DNA of 64,000 nucleotides from Psychrobacter sp. (GTDB lineage Bacteria; Pseudomonadota; Gammaproteobacteria; Pseudomonadales; Moraxellaceae), in contig JAGLBE010000001.1 of NCBI GenBank assembly GCA_018260445.1, positions 33,191 to 97,190 on the forward strand, written 5' to 3'. The notes below the pieces were generated by a model that ran no database searches, was not told the DNA's origin, and saw only the letters and a list, made by a program, of their open reading frames with translations. Positions 39,101 through 47,036 of the stretch are shown here, in pieces (position 1 is the first letter of the stretch; every line of letters begins with the position of its first letter). Made by a program: the position numbers and the translations under genes.

Positions 39101-40735
39101 TTATATCAATCCGTCAAGCACCCAATTCATGGCAGTAGCAGTAATAGTAATAGTAATAGTAATAGTAATAGTAATAGTAATAGTAATAGTAATAGTAATA
39201 GTAATAATAGCAATCATAGCAATCATAGCAATCATAGCAATAATGACAACCAAGCTCAGCGTCGTTTGTCGCCTGTCAAAGGCATCCCAGACGATGCCGA
39301 CTATTATACCAATCAAGTTACCCAAGAAGACTTTGGCGAATTAAAACGTTTGGCCTATGTCGCTTTTACGCGAGCCAGTGAGCAATTATATCTTATCTTA
39401 AGTGATCCTTATAATAGTATAGATTTTAAACTTAAACCCGTGTTTAACTGGTTAGATGCGACGGAAGCAAAGTTTGAATTACCGGATAGGCTCAAACCTA
39501 GGATAGGCTGGTTATCGGGTAGCAAAATCGGCGAGTTCTATGACACCCACAAACAATGGCTACAAGCCAACCCAGCTCATGCTACTCAGGTAAATGCGCA
39601 GACTATCGACATTCACTATCCGCCATTATCCGATATTATTCCCACCACCTATTTTATGGGATGGTCAAAAACCAGTTTTACCGCACTGGCTCGGCAACTT
39701 GACGAATCAGCGCAAGCCATTGCAGTGATTGATGAGCGGGTAGATGATGACATTGCTATTGATGCAGATACTTTGCCCATAGTATTGACAACCACGGTAT
39801 CTGATGCCAATGAAAATGGTGAGCCCCAAAGCAGTTTTGGTATTGTTGCTGTAAAACCCGACACCGATATCCGTTTTAGTTTTGTACGTGGCGCCAATGC
39901 CGGCACATTTTTGCATGAGGTTTTTGAGAAAATAGACTTTGACGACGGTGTCAATAGCCCCCAATGGTCAGCGGTTATCGACAGAGCGATTAGCAGCTAT
40001 CAATTGCCACTGATGTACGCAAGTAAACACCAGCAAGCCCGTCTGTTAACTGGTGATAAGCCAGTAAGTGATGCCAACAATCGTCAAAATAGCGGCAACG
40101 ACGAGGCAAACGGGGCAAGTATTGATGACTCAAAACATCAGGCGCTAAAAAACTGGATAGATGAGGTATTAAGTACGCCGTTATTGGCATCAGGTCAACG
40201 CCTTAAAGGCATTGCCTCAAATAAACGCTTTGCTGAATTGGGCTTTAACATGGGGTTGTCCGAACGCTTTAAACCGCAAGACATTAACGACGTCTTTAAA
40301 ACCTATCTACCCGATGACCTCGGCAAACATATCACTCTAAAAGCCCAAGACAGCGCCCACCTTTACCGCTATCTACGCGGTGAAATTGACCTCGTATATG
40401 AATACGATGATAAATACTTCGTGGTCGATTATAAAAGCAACCACTTAGGAAATAGCCTAAGCAGCTATGACCAAACCACACTCAATACCGCCATGAACAA
40501 AGCAGGGTACTGGCTGCAAGCCGCTATCTATCAAGTGGCGTTGCACCGTTTTTTATCCATGCGTATCCCAGACTACCTTGGCAACGAAGCCAAGTACCTA
40601 GGGGCTGTAGAATATATCTTTTTACGCGGCACTTATCAAAGTTCTTACAAGCATACTTATGGGCTAGTCACCTGGGATATTCCCATTGACTTTGTTAAAG
40701 CCTTAGATGCGCTGTTTGGTAAACCGGATGATTAA
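36149..40735 (+). CDS. recB: Exonuclease V subunit RecB, helicase-nuclease (enlarged)
   Basis: RecB is the 3'-5' helicase and the only nuclease of RecBCD. Walker A is EASAGTGKTWTLTG (about residues 27-40); TTFTRAAAAEMRQR is motif Ia; LIDESQDINGEQAL is the Walker B region; LMTIHKAKGLEFPIVYVLGM and AYVAFTRASEQLYL are motifs V and VI. The C-terminal nuclease motif DLVYEYDDKYFVVDYKSNHLG is cut only by one residue class from the family form and keeps Asp, Asp and Lys, so the nuclease should be active. At 1528 residues it exceeds the usual 1180-1250. A Ser-Asn repeat of about 40 residues sits between motifs V and VI. The 12-mer AATAGCCTAAGC follows the nuclease motif. Confidence 0.93.
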   Translation: MTQTVSPTAPLHPALKVQLTGQYLIEASAGTGKTWTLTGIMLRLLIEAKRAPEQIIATTFTRAAAAEMRQRVHERLVNFYQLLQWLDKLQGDPAIQGRLYIDALRVIPDEKTSANKAVKDSASYSQSSDKENNNQFENDDTALNSGVDNKLSRADLDILRKDRETWLIDQAKLVRYDEMVQDPINLHLMTYLLDRIHSYPLAEAIRRTALVLTTLDRLFIGTLDSLAQKWLAEYSSETGHQQRMAIIEDADIKLVTQSIVHDELRQFQSRLYHQQPKIYDLLEQQGKLTAVKDHQASVDKSLDFISAPIDTLDTPPAFDFAALEALLIQFSELDVADIEPYLNEDLRLSEGFTKAGILNKEFASVIEIQEKISQFNTSFKENLSAGAIKFLKALKAAQFPNEKGAITGFKTKHEQQHQTFFGLATIKTLIAIYDLLDALDTYIDAILAQLNRHIAQTVRQKLPLILEERGETTFTLQMVRLNQALTGHQGDKLARYIRHHYPVALIDESQDINGEQALMIEQIYLSKNRLQNPSTSNINEDKGFLLLVGDPKQAIYGFRGGDVANYNHMKQRFNSKAIMSLNENRRSNARLIDALNHWFGTPDASASNEALSELGDNIHYQHISAVKESAKLSWLSGTGLDADTKGKTVANDAVATSSDTINPLLPDAPVSLIHLPYDKEAKYDEFETTALHIAALLKSGQTFNGQPIQPSDIGVLGRTGRQLKQVEDMLIKLNVPTLATSVISIFATVIAADIAALMAAMLHPYRRDMINRVLTSQLYGLTLAEVKAMMLSHDTGVADAASNNSNNSNKTNKSITIHNQAQTQFLNQPKDPSPNPIKTNQPINSYQDFITTLKKGALKWQNWGILSALNYLFATTNIQPQGVWQALASLPEGERYIMDLRQIMDILAQYSSGMGEHELLAWFRHNMDTASTSDWAKQHPLPTESGVQLMTIHKAKGLEFPIVYVLGMDDASRVAGKGEKFGMYLYQSVKHPIHGSSSNSNSNSNSNSNSNSNSNSNSNNSNHSNHSNHSNNDNQAQRRLSPVKGIPDDADYYTNQVTQEDFGELKRLAYVAFTRASEQLYLILSDPYNSIDFKLKPVFNWLDATEAKFELPDRLKPRIGWLSGSKIGEFYDTHKQWLQANPAHATQVNAQTIDIHYPPLSDIIPTTYFMGWSKTSFTALARQLDESAQAIAVIDERVDDDIAIDADTLPIVLTTTVSDANENGEPQSSFGIVAVKPDTDIRFSFVRGANAGTFLHEVFEKIDFDDGVNSPQWSAVIDRAISSYQLPLMYASKHQQARLLTGDKPVSDANNRQNSGNDEANGASIDDSKHQALKNWIDEVLSTPLLASGQRLKGIASNKRFAELGFNMGLSERFKPQDINDVFKTYLPDDLGKHITLKAQDSAHLYRYLRGEIDLVYEYDDKYFVVDYKSNHLGNSLSSYDQTTLNTAMNKAGYWLQAAIYQVALHRFLSMRIPDYLGNEAKYLGAVEYIFLRGTYQSSYKHTYGLVTWDIPIDFVKALDALFGKPDD
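39134..39207. repeat. Hexanucleotide (AGTAAT) array in recB
   Basis: About 12 copies of AGTAAT encode alternating Ser-Asn, followed by AATCATAGC units encoding Ser-Asn-His (to about 39243). The array lies between helicase motifs V and VI of RecB. The frame is kept whatever the copy number. Confidence 0.92.
40451..40462 (+). repeat. 12-mer AATAGCCTAAGC, copy 3 (in recB)
   Basis: Exact copy preceded by A, in frame as Gly-Asn-Ser-Leu-Ser directly after the nuclease motif of RecB. Confidence 0.9.
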
Positions 40736-40895
40736 GCAGGTACATAGTAGCCAGTTGCGCTTTTCGTAATAAGATTAACCATAAAAAGCCAATGTACTTT
40801 GCTGTTCGATTAACCTAAACTAAGTGAGTAGACTAACCGAATTAGCAAGCTGCTATCACCATTTATATCAATGATTTGAGTTTTAGGGGTGTCCA

Positions 40896-41183
40896 ATGAA
40901 CGATACTAAACCAGCAACTATTAAATCAATCAATATTCATGAGGCAAAAACTAACTTATCCCGTATTGTTGAGGAAGTTAAGCAACTTGGGCAACCGGTT
41001 ATTATCGCAAAATCAGGAGTGCCACAGGTTAAACTTGTTCCCCTAGACTCAACCCAACAAACTCGTAAAATGGGTACCCTAAAGGGGGTTATACAAGTGC
41101 CAGACGATTTTGATGTGGCTTTTGCTGATGAGATTCAGGTCTTATTTAATGGCTCTACCAACGACTTAACTGTTAAAAAATAA
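40896..41183 (+). CDS. Antitoxin, Phd/YefM family (partner of PIN toxin)
   Basis: This 95-residue protein has the Phd/YefM N-terminal fold: INIHEAKTNLSRIVEEV, then PVIIAKSGVPQVKLVPLD. The family binds its own promoter and neutralises the toxin through its C-terminal tail. AGGGG lies before the ATG, and the PIN toxin gene starts 10 bases after the stop. The pair sits between recB and recD on the same strand, with a 160-base gap to recB that may hold its own promoter. Confidence 0.88.
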   Translation: MNDTKPATIKSINIHEAKTNLSRIVEEVKQLGQPVIIAKSGVPQVKLVPLDSTQQTRKMGTLKGVIQVPDDFDVAFADEIQVLFNGSTNDLTVKK

Positions 41184-41193
41184 AGGAGGCAGT

Positions 41194-41592
41194 GTGACGT
41201 ATCTGTTAGATACGCATGTGCTTATTTGGTTTTTAACGGAGAACACCAACCGGTTATCGGCTACAACAGTAACGATTTTCAATGATGAAACAGTAGACTT
41301 GTGTTTTAGCGTGGCAAGTATTTGGGAGTTGTCTATTAAGCATAGCTTGGATAAGCTCATTTTTGATTATGACCCTAAGCAAATTGCGGGCGAGTTATTA
41401 AAACTTGGCTTTATCGAGTTGCCCATTACCATTAATCACGTTTGCGCCATTGGGGATTTACCCCAAATCCATGGCGACCCTTTTGATAGACTATTAATGG
41501 TGCAAGCCAAGCATGAAAACATGACTTTGTTAACCGCAGACAAATCAATTCTCAAATATCAACAAATATATGTACAGGATGTACGTCTATAG
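41194..41592 (+). CDS. PIN-domain toxin (VapC-like ribonuclease)
   Basis: A 132-residue PIN nuclease. The acidic active-site residues are seen in YLLDTHVLIW (Asp6), VASIWELSIK (Glu), HGDPFDRLLMVQA (Asp) and LLTADKSIL (Asp). VapC-type toxins cleave tRNA or rRNA. It starts with GTG at 41194, chosen for the strong AAAGGAGG directly upstream. Together with the Phd-type antitoxin it forms a complete type II module inside the recBCD locus. A truncated copy of the dispersed palindromic repeat follows right after the stop codon. Confidence 0.9.
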   Translation: MTYLLDTHVLIWFLTENTNRLSATTVTIFNDETVDLCFSVASIWELSIKHSLDKLIFDYDPKQIAGELLKLGFIELPITINHVCAIGDLPQIHGDPFDRLLMVQAKHENMTLLTADKSILKYQQIYVQDVRL

Positions 41593-41660
41593 AAGCTTAT
41601 CTCGCTTTACGCTACTATCTTGGCTGGCATAAGCGTACCCTAAGGCAACTTTAGCGACCC
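41592..41660. repeat. Dispersed repeat element, truncated copy C
   Basis: AGCTTATCTCGCTTTACGCTA and CTATCTTGGCTGGCA match the left part of copies A and B. After that the sequence switches to GCGTACCCTAAGGCAAC.TTTAGCGAC. A related GCGTACCCTATAGCGAC lies at about 19090, 55 bases after copy A. This suggests deletion of the palindrome core, or a longer element than first seen. Confidence 0.6.
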
Positions 41661-41739
41661 AAACAAACCTCAGCGTTTAATTAAAATTAGCCAAGCCATC
41701 GTTTAAACCTTGATAATTTAAGCCAATCCAGAGACCCTT

Positions 41740-44145
41740 ATGCGCAAAACTGCCCCAACCATCCAAGACTCTTGGGCAAGCACCCTAAGCGACTATATCC
41801 TGCAACGTCGACAACAAACCAAATTGGCCTATAGTCACAATCAATGGCAGCACAATCGCCAAAACTTGGCCAACACCGCTCAATATGCACAGCAAGCCAG
41901 CGTATTATTGCCCCCCAATCAAGACGACTGGCTATTTAAAATCGTCTTTATCGCCTTAGCCACCCAGCTAGAAGAAGGGCATACCGTATTAACCCTAACC
42001 AGCTCAAATCAACCAGCGGGTGAGCTTGCAAAATCGCCCTTGCCTGATACAGCGCGCATCATCACCGGAACAGTCGATGGGCAGCAGGGCAGGCTTATGG
42101 ACTGGCAACGACCGCTTATCGACAGTGTAGCCACGCCACTGTTTGCTATGATAGATGACTCTGTGTCAGAAAACGTGATAGATAGCAGTAGTGATGCAAT
42201 ATTTAATCAGTTAAATCAACTATTTATACATGGCTCGCAGCTATGGGCGCCAATGACGGTAACGAGTCATAACAACACTATGTTGATTAAGCGATTAGAG
42301 GTGGTGCGCCAGTTGTATGCACTTCTACAAAGTATCAATCGTTCAGACGGAGCAGAGCCTGACCAAAACTCAAATAGCGGTAACTTAAGTAGCATCAATC
42401 CAAATACTACAAGCTTTGATAGGTTTATTGCCCTTATCAACAGCAATGGCTTATTTAGTCAGTTTGATAGTAAAAATAGCCTAAGCAATACTAAACCACA
42501 AACATCGTCCAACAATAACCCCATCATCTACACCATATCAACCAACACAGCATCAAACCATCAGCAACATCACAGCATCACCTTTTGGTTACACCGCCCA
42601 TGGCAAGCCGAATATAACCTTACCAAAACCGTACACCAAATTCTGCAAGCCAAGATTCAACCCTTGCCCATTCATATACCTGCCAGCCTCAATAAGCAGC
42701 AAGTGGCCGCCATTCACGTTGCCAATCATAACGCTTTTAGCATCATCACGGGCGGGCCTGGCACTGGCAAAACCTATACCGTGGCGCAATTGGTTATTGC
42801 CTTGCAACAAGCGCAACACGCTGAAACGGGAGCAGCCGATACACCCGTCAAATTCAGTAGCGATGGCGCAAGCCTAGCCTTAGCAGCCCCAACCGGAAAA
42901 GCAGCGCAGCGCATGCAAGAATCGCTACAAGATGCCCTAGATGCCGCCAAGGTCGACATGCAATTGCAAGATGCCAAAACCATTCATCGTTTGCTAGGGA
43001 TAGGGCAGAACGGTCGCCCTCGTTATCATGCAGGCAACCCGTTGGGCGAGGATATCATCATAGTTGATGAAGCCTCTATGCTTGGGGTCGAGTTGGCCAA
43101 TCATCTGGTCAGTGCGATTAAACAAGGTGCAAGGCTAATCTTACTGGGCGATGCCAATCAACTGGCCGCCGTCGATGCTGGAGCGGTGTTAGCCGATTTG
43201 TGTCATATACCCAGCTTGCAACCTATTCATGTCACCTTAAGCGAAAGCCGTCGTTTTGGTGCAGATTCAGGGATTGGTCAGCTAGCAAGCTTCATAAACC
43301 AGACTGACGTTGATATGGCGGCAATATGGCGGTTATTGCGTGAAGATGTTGACCTTGCATTTCATTCGGTGACCGCCAACACAAACGATCTTATATCAGT
43401 GCACCAAAGCGATAAAGGTGTTAAGTCACCAACAGAAAATAGCCTAAGCAATAAAAAAATTATCAATAAGCTTTGCGACAATTACCAAAACTATCTCAAT
43501 CAAATACAAGTCATCCAAAAAAACACAATAACTAAATCTAAGCTGGATAACCGTCAGAATACAACCTATGACACCAATGTAGATATAGATATAGATATAC
43601 CAATAACTATCAACGAATTACTGGAAACCTTTAACCAGTTTCGCATACTCACCGCAGGCCATCACGGCGATTGGGGCGACCACCACCTAAACGACTATAT
43701 ATCCAATTGGCACAAAAGTGAGCTTAAGCTACCAATTGGTAAAAGCCCTTGGTTTTATGGCCGCCCCGTGATGGTTCTTCAAAATAACTATGAGCTAGGC
43801 TTGTTTAATGGCGATATTGGCATTTGCTTGGAGACAGATAGAGGGCTTGAGGTGTTTTTTGAGACCAAAACGCAGGGCATCGCGGTCAATTTGCTCAACG
43901 ATGATTTAATTGCCACCGCCTATGCGATGACCATTCACAAATCGCAAGGCTCAGAATTTAATCATGTGGTGATTACTTTTGATCATACAAACGCAAGACT
44001 ATTGAGCAAAGAGCTGATTTATACTGCGGTTACCCGTGCCAAAACGAAGGTGACGATTTATAGCACTAAGTGGGCACTACAGACAGCCATTACCACGCCA
44101 ACGTTAAGGCAGACGGGGCTTGGGCTGCAGTTTAACTCTTTATAG
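41740..44145 (+). CDS. recD: Exonuclease V subunit RecD, 5'-3' helicase (enlarged)
   Basis: RecD is the fast 5'-3' helicase of RecBCD. Walker A is IITGGPGTGKTYTVAQL (about residues 335-350), Walker B is IIVDEASMLGVELANHL, and the C-terminal motifs are AYAMTIHKSQGSEFNHVVI and LIYTAVTRAKTKVTIY. At 801 residues it is about 190 longer than the Escherichia coli subunit. The excess lies in a Ser/Asn/Thr-rich loop (about residues 205-275) and another near 560-625 that ends in an Asp-Ile repeat. Two copies of the AATAGCCTAAGC 12-mer are in these loops. It is separated from recB by the toxin-antitoxin pair. Confidence 0.92.
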   Translation: MRKTAPTIQDSWASTLSDYILQRRQQTKLAYSHNQWQHNRQNLANTAQYAQQASVLLPPNQDDWLFKIVFIALATQLEEGHTVLTLTSSNQPAGELAKSPLPDTARIITGTVDGQQGRLMDWQRPLIDSVATPLFAMIDDSVSENVIDSSSDAIFNQLNQLFIHGSQLWAPMTVTSHNNTMLIKRLEVVRQLYALLQSINRSDGAEPDQNSNSGNLSSINPNTTSFDRFIALINSNGLFSQFDSKNSLSNTKPQTSSNNNPIIYTISTNTASNHQQHHSITFWLHRPWQAEYNLTKTVHQILQAKIQPLPIHIPASLNKQQVAAIHVANHNAFSIITGGPGTGKTYTVAQLVIALQQAQHAETGAADTPVKFSSDGASLALAAPTGKAAQRMQESLQDALDAAKVDMQLQDAKTIHRLLGIGQNGRPRYHAGNPLGEDIIIVDEASMLGVELANHLVSAIKQGARLILLGDANQLAAVDAGAVLADLCHIPSLQPIHVTLSESRRFGADSGIGQLASFINQTDVDMAAIWRLLREDVDLAFHSVTANTNDLISVHQSDKGVKSPTENSLSNKKIINKLCDNYQNYLNQIQVIQKNTITKSKLDNRQNTTYDTNVDIDIDIPITINELLETFNQFRILTAGHHGDWGDHHLNDYISNWHKSELKLPIGKSPWFYGRPVMVLQNNYELGLFNGDIGICLETDRGLEVFFETKTQGIAVNLLNDDLIATAYAMTIHKSQGSEFNHVVITFDHTNARLLSKELIYTAVTRAKTKVTIYSTKWALQTAITTPTLRQTGLGLQFNSL
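42475..42486 (+). repeat. 12-mer AATAGCCTAAGC, copy 4 (in recD)
   Basis: Exact copy with A-rich flanks (TAAAAATAGCCTAAGCAATA), in frame as Lys-Asn-Ser-Leu-Ser-Asn in a low-complexity loop of RecD. Confidence 0.9.
43438..43449 (+). repeat. 12-mer AATAGCCTAAGC, copy 5 (in recD)
   Basis: Exact copy with A-rich flanks (GAAAATAGCCTAAGCAATAA), in frame as Glu-Asn-Ser-Leu-Ser-Asn in an inserted loop of RecD. Confidence 0.9.
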
Positions 44146-44193
44146 GACTTTGATAATGTTCATAATAAGACGCTTTTGAACAACATCGGCTGA

Positions 44194-44862
44194 TTAATCC
44201 GACTTTGCAACGATAAAAGGGCGAAAAAAATCTGCCAAACGCTGAATACCAGCAGGGTCTAATTTTGGTAGTAGACGATTGATGGCTATGTCTAGACCTT
44301 TATTAATACTCGCCTTTACAATCGGTACTGAATTTCTTTTAATCATGCCTAGTGGCAACGTATTGGCAAAATTTGTCACAAAATGAGTCATCACCTCCTG
44401 ATTCATGATTTCAATGGCGGCTTTAAACTCTGATATATCAGCGGTATCGGCCGATACCGCATTAAACCCACTGAGTATACGCTTGGCAGACTGGTTGTCT
44501 AATTTAAACCCCAGTCGTTGTTGCCCCTCATTATCGCTAAAAAGCGTCTGGTCAAACAAAAAGTTAATGGTCGGTATCACCTGTTTGTTGTCGTCTTTGG
44601 TCAATAATAAATTTAATAGGGTATCCGTTGAGCTCTCCACGGTACTGATGACCTTTGTCATCGAGGCTTTACGTTCGGGGTTTGCAATGACTGTCAATAA
44701 GTCTATCAACATCTTGTCAATCATTTCATGCGCAATTTTATGCGCCACCAAATCACGATGTTTGTAATAGGGCACCTTGCTATTCGGCGCCGTTATCTCA
44801 TCAATATCATCAAGCATTTTTAACAGTTGTGGCGAGGGTAGAAAGCCAAAATAGTACGCCAT
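44194..44862 (-). CDS. Hypothetical protein, paralogue of the gene at 45677-46342
   Basis: This 222-residue protein begins AYYFGFLPSPQLLKML and is mostly helical in character, without signal peptide or membrane helix. It is clearly homologous over its full length to the product of 45677-46342: shared blocks include YYFGF, the IST.ES.T.TLL region, FKLD...AK.I..GF and LPLG.IKR.SVP..KA.INK. Both end in a DFFRPFIV/DFYRPFIV motif. AGGATA lies before the ATG. I do not recognise the family. The pair brackets a hypoxanthine phosphoribosyltransferase gene. Confidence 0.78.
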   Translation of the reverse strand: MAYYFGFLPSPQLLKMLDDIDEITAPNSKVPYYKHRDLVAHKIAHEMIDKMLIDLLTVIANPERKASMTKVISTVESSTDTLLNLLLTKDDNKQVIPTINFLFDQTLFSDNEGQQRLGFKLDNQSAKRILSGFNAVSADTADISEFKAAIEIMNQEVMTHFVTNFANTLPLGMIKRNSVPIVKASINKGLDIAINRLLPKLDPAGIQRLADFFRPFIVAKSD

Positions 44863-45055
44863 GGAAATATCCTATCTATATGACTAGCTACTTTACTAGC
44901 TAAGTGAATAGTATAGCTGGCGCTTTACGACCATTCAATACGAATGAATAAGGACTATACTCACTCACGACAGGAGCGAGGTTAAACTGTAACCCTTGTC
45001 AGGCCAGCAGTGACTAAAGTTGCCAGTAGGGACGCGCTTAAATAACCGCTCCGTC

Positions 45056-45610
45056 CTAGTCTTTAATCGCATAAATACCGGGTAGATGACGTAAATAACC
45101 ATGAAAATCCATGCCGCAGCCATATACATATCTATCGGCCACATTGAGCCCCACAAAATCGACATCAAACCCCGCCACCTTACGATCATGCTGTTTGTTG
45201 AGCAAGACGCAGCACTCAATAGAGGCCGGGTTTTCCTTCCTTAACTCGGCAACAATGGTTTTAAGCGTAATGCCCTCATCAAAAATATCATCAATCAACA
45301 AGATACGCTCGCCGCTGATATCTAGGTCAGGTTTATAGTTCCAAACCAGCTCATTGGTGCCAGCATTGTGTCGATAGCGGGTGGCATGGATATAATGCAT
45401 ACGGTGATAAAAGGTGAGCTGAGTAAGCAATTGCCCAGCCGGTATCAAGCCGCCATTCATTACCACCATAACAATAGGGTTGGTGCCGGCGTAATGCTGG
45501 TTCAAAATGGCGGCCAAGCGCCCATAAGCAGCGGCAACTTCGCTGCTGCTAATTAAGCATTCGGAGTCACGCAAGGTCTGTTCGATTTCTTGATTGCTAA
45601 GTTGACTCAT
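45056..45610 (-). CDS. Hypoxanthine(-guanine) phosphoribosyltransferase
   Basis: This purine-salvage enzyme transfers ribose-phosphate from PRPP to hypoxanthine or guanine. The PRPP-binding motif is RILLIDDIFDEGITL, the MVVMNGGLIPAGQL loop precedes it, and VDFVGLNVADRYVYGCGMD is the C-terminal base-binding part. I choose the ATG at 45610 (protein starting SQLSNQEIEQTL), which gives the normal length of about 184 residues; the frame upstream to 45670 adds no family sequence. The layout resembles the Hpt clade annotated as hypoxanthine-guanine phosphoribosyltransferase in gamma-proteobacteria. Confidence 0.88.
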   Translation of the reverse strand: MSQLSNQEIEQTLRDSECLISSSEVAAAYGRLAAILNQHYAGTNPIVMVVMNGGLIPAGQLLTQLTFYHRMHYIHATRYRHNAGTNELVWNYKPDLDISGERILLIDDIFDEGITLKTIVAELRKENPASIECCVLLNKQHDRKVAGFDVDFVGLNVADRYVYGCGMDFHGYLRHLPGIYAIKD

Positions 45611-45676
45611 AATGGCTCGAAATAACCGGTTGACGGGTGACAGGGGCTGAAGGACTGCTAACGATTGCAATGCTGC

Positions 45677-46342
45677 CTAATCTTTTTCAACGATAAACGG
45701 GCGATAAAAGTCCACCACCTGACGCAGTGACTCATCGGGCAATTGCGGAAAAATTTTATGAATCGCCATCTGCACAAATTTATTAATGCCCGCTTTGGCA
45801 ACAGGCACCGATTTACGCTTTATCAAGCCTAGCGGCAAGGTTTCTGAAAAACGGCTAATAAAATGATCAATCACCGCATGATTCATGACAATAAGACCCT
45901 CTTGCAATTTATCTTTATCCACTGCGTCTTGGGTTACGCTATCAAATCCAGCAAAAATCGCCTTGGCCTTATCGCTGTCAAGCTTAAAGCCAACCCGTTC
46001 CACCCCATCATTGTCAGCAAAGGTGGTTTCATCTTCTAGGTAGCGAATATTAGGCAGCACTTCCTTATTGCTATCCTTGCCTAGCAAAATGCCCAGCATC
46101 GTCTCCGTGGCACTTTCAATAGACCCTACAATTTTTGTGAGCTTGGCTTGACGCTCCTCATCAGGTATCACACTGACCAAATTGAGCAACAAATTGTCGA
46201 TCAGCTCACGCCCGATTTGCTGGGAGATGTCATTGCGTAACGGATAGTAGGGCTCATCGCGACCTGAGGCAACCAAACTTTGCGCCTCATTAATCATATC
46301 GGTAAGTTTTTGCGTGGGCTTAAATCCAAAATAGTAAGTCAT
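45677..46342 (-). CDS. Hypothetical protein, paralogue of the gene at 44194-44862
   Basis: A 221-residue protein starting TYYFGFKPTQKLTDM, predicted soluble and largely helical. It shares about half of its residues, by eye, with the 222-residue protein downstream of the phosphoribosyltransferase gene, including the LPLGLIKRKSVPVAKAGINK segment and the DFYRPFIVEKD end. AAAGGAT precedes the ATG. It lies 66 bases upstream of the phosphoribosyltransferase gene on the same strand, so co-transcription is likely. Function unknown. Confidence 0.78.
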   Translation of the reverse strand: MTYYFGFKPTQKLTDMINEAQSLVASGRDEPYYPLRNDISQQIGRELIDNLLLNLVSVIPDEERQAKLTKIVGSIESATETMLGILLGKDSNKEVLPNIRYLEDETTFADNDGVERVGFKLDSDKAKAIFAGFDSVTQDAVDKDKLQEGLIVMNHAVIDHFISRFSETLPLGLIKRKSVPVAKAGINKFVQMAIHKIFPQLPDESLRQVVDFYRPFIVEKD

Positions 46343-46628
46343 TATAAAATCCTTTTATAACAGTGGGTTGAAAAAATATGTCAGGTGGAACAGACTTCAA
46401 AATCAATGTATTAAAATGTTGGTATTAAGTGTGTTAATATAACACAATTGTAAGTGTGGACAATTATTCAGCATGAATAAAGGGTGAACAGGATATAGTT
46501 TATCAGCAAAATTTTCAAGCACTATGCCTTAGCATATTAAGTCATTATATCAGCACCTGATAGCAGTTTGTCTAAATTTTAGTCTTTAAAGCAGCGTTAC
46601 GCTTGCGACCAAGTATGAGAATAGGATT
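46343..46628. other. AT-rich intergenic region between divergent genes
   Basis: This should hold promoters for the paralogue gene (minus) and the lipoprotein gene (plus). A GTGTTAATATAACAC palindrome is present at about 46430-46445 and could be an operator. Confidence 0.4.
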
Positions 46629-47036
46629 ATGAAAAAAAATAGGGTAAAACATAACTTGCTCGTCGGCAAGCAGGCTTATGGCTGGTTATTTGGCGCTATT
46701 TGTAGCGTACCGCTTATAGGTTGTCAAACGCTGCAAACGCCAATCAATACCAACGGCGGCGCTGGCGTGACTAATTTGGATAAACCTTCTGTATTGACAA
46801 GTGCATGGTATCGCGAGCAACTCGCTGCCAACCAGAGTGCCTATCAACACCAATTTGCCAATTTACAGGGCGTGAGGGGCGACAATGAGGCGCGCAGCGT
46901 GTTGCTACAGGCTATTAAGCAGCATTTAAGCACTGATCATGTCGCTGTTAGCGAAACCCGCATCCATGACAGACCCTTTGTTCAAGAGGGCAGTGTGGAT
47001 ACGCTGGCCGATAGTGTTTATGTGACCTTGATTTAA
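46629..47036 (+). CDS. Lipoprotein, N-terminal fragment (135 residues)
   Basis: First piece of the interrupted gene. It starts with AGGATT before the ATG and has an Arg/Lys-rich n-region, a hydrophobic stretch (WLFGAICSVPLIG) and a lipobox Cys at about residue 32, so it would be anchored in the outer membrane. It ends at TAA directly before the ATG of the next piece. Confidence 0.6.
   Translation: MKKNRVKHNLLVGKQAYGWLFGAICSVPLIGCQTLQTPINTNGGAGVTNLDKPSVLTSAWYREQLAANQSAYQHQFANLQGVRGDNEARSVLLQAIKQHLSTDHVAVSETRIHDRPFVQEGSVDTLADSVYVTLI

Noticed and set aside
39134-39207. Phase-variable on/off switch in recB
   Set aside because: The unit is six bases, so copy-number change alters length only and cannot shift the frame.
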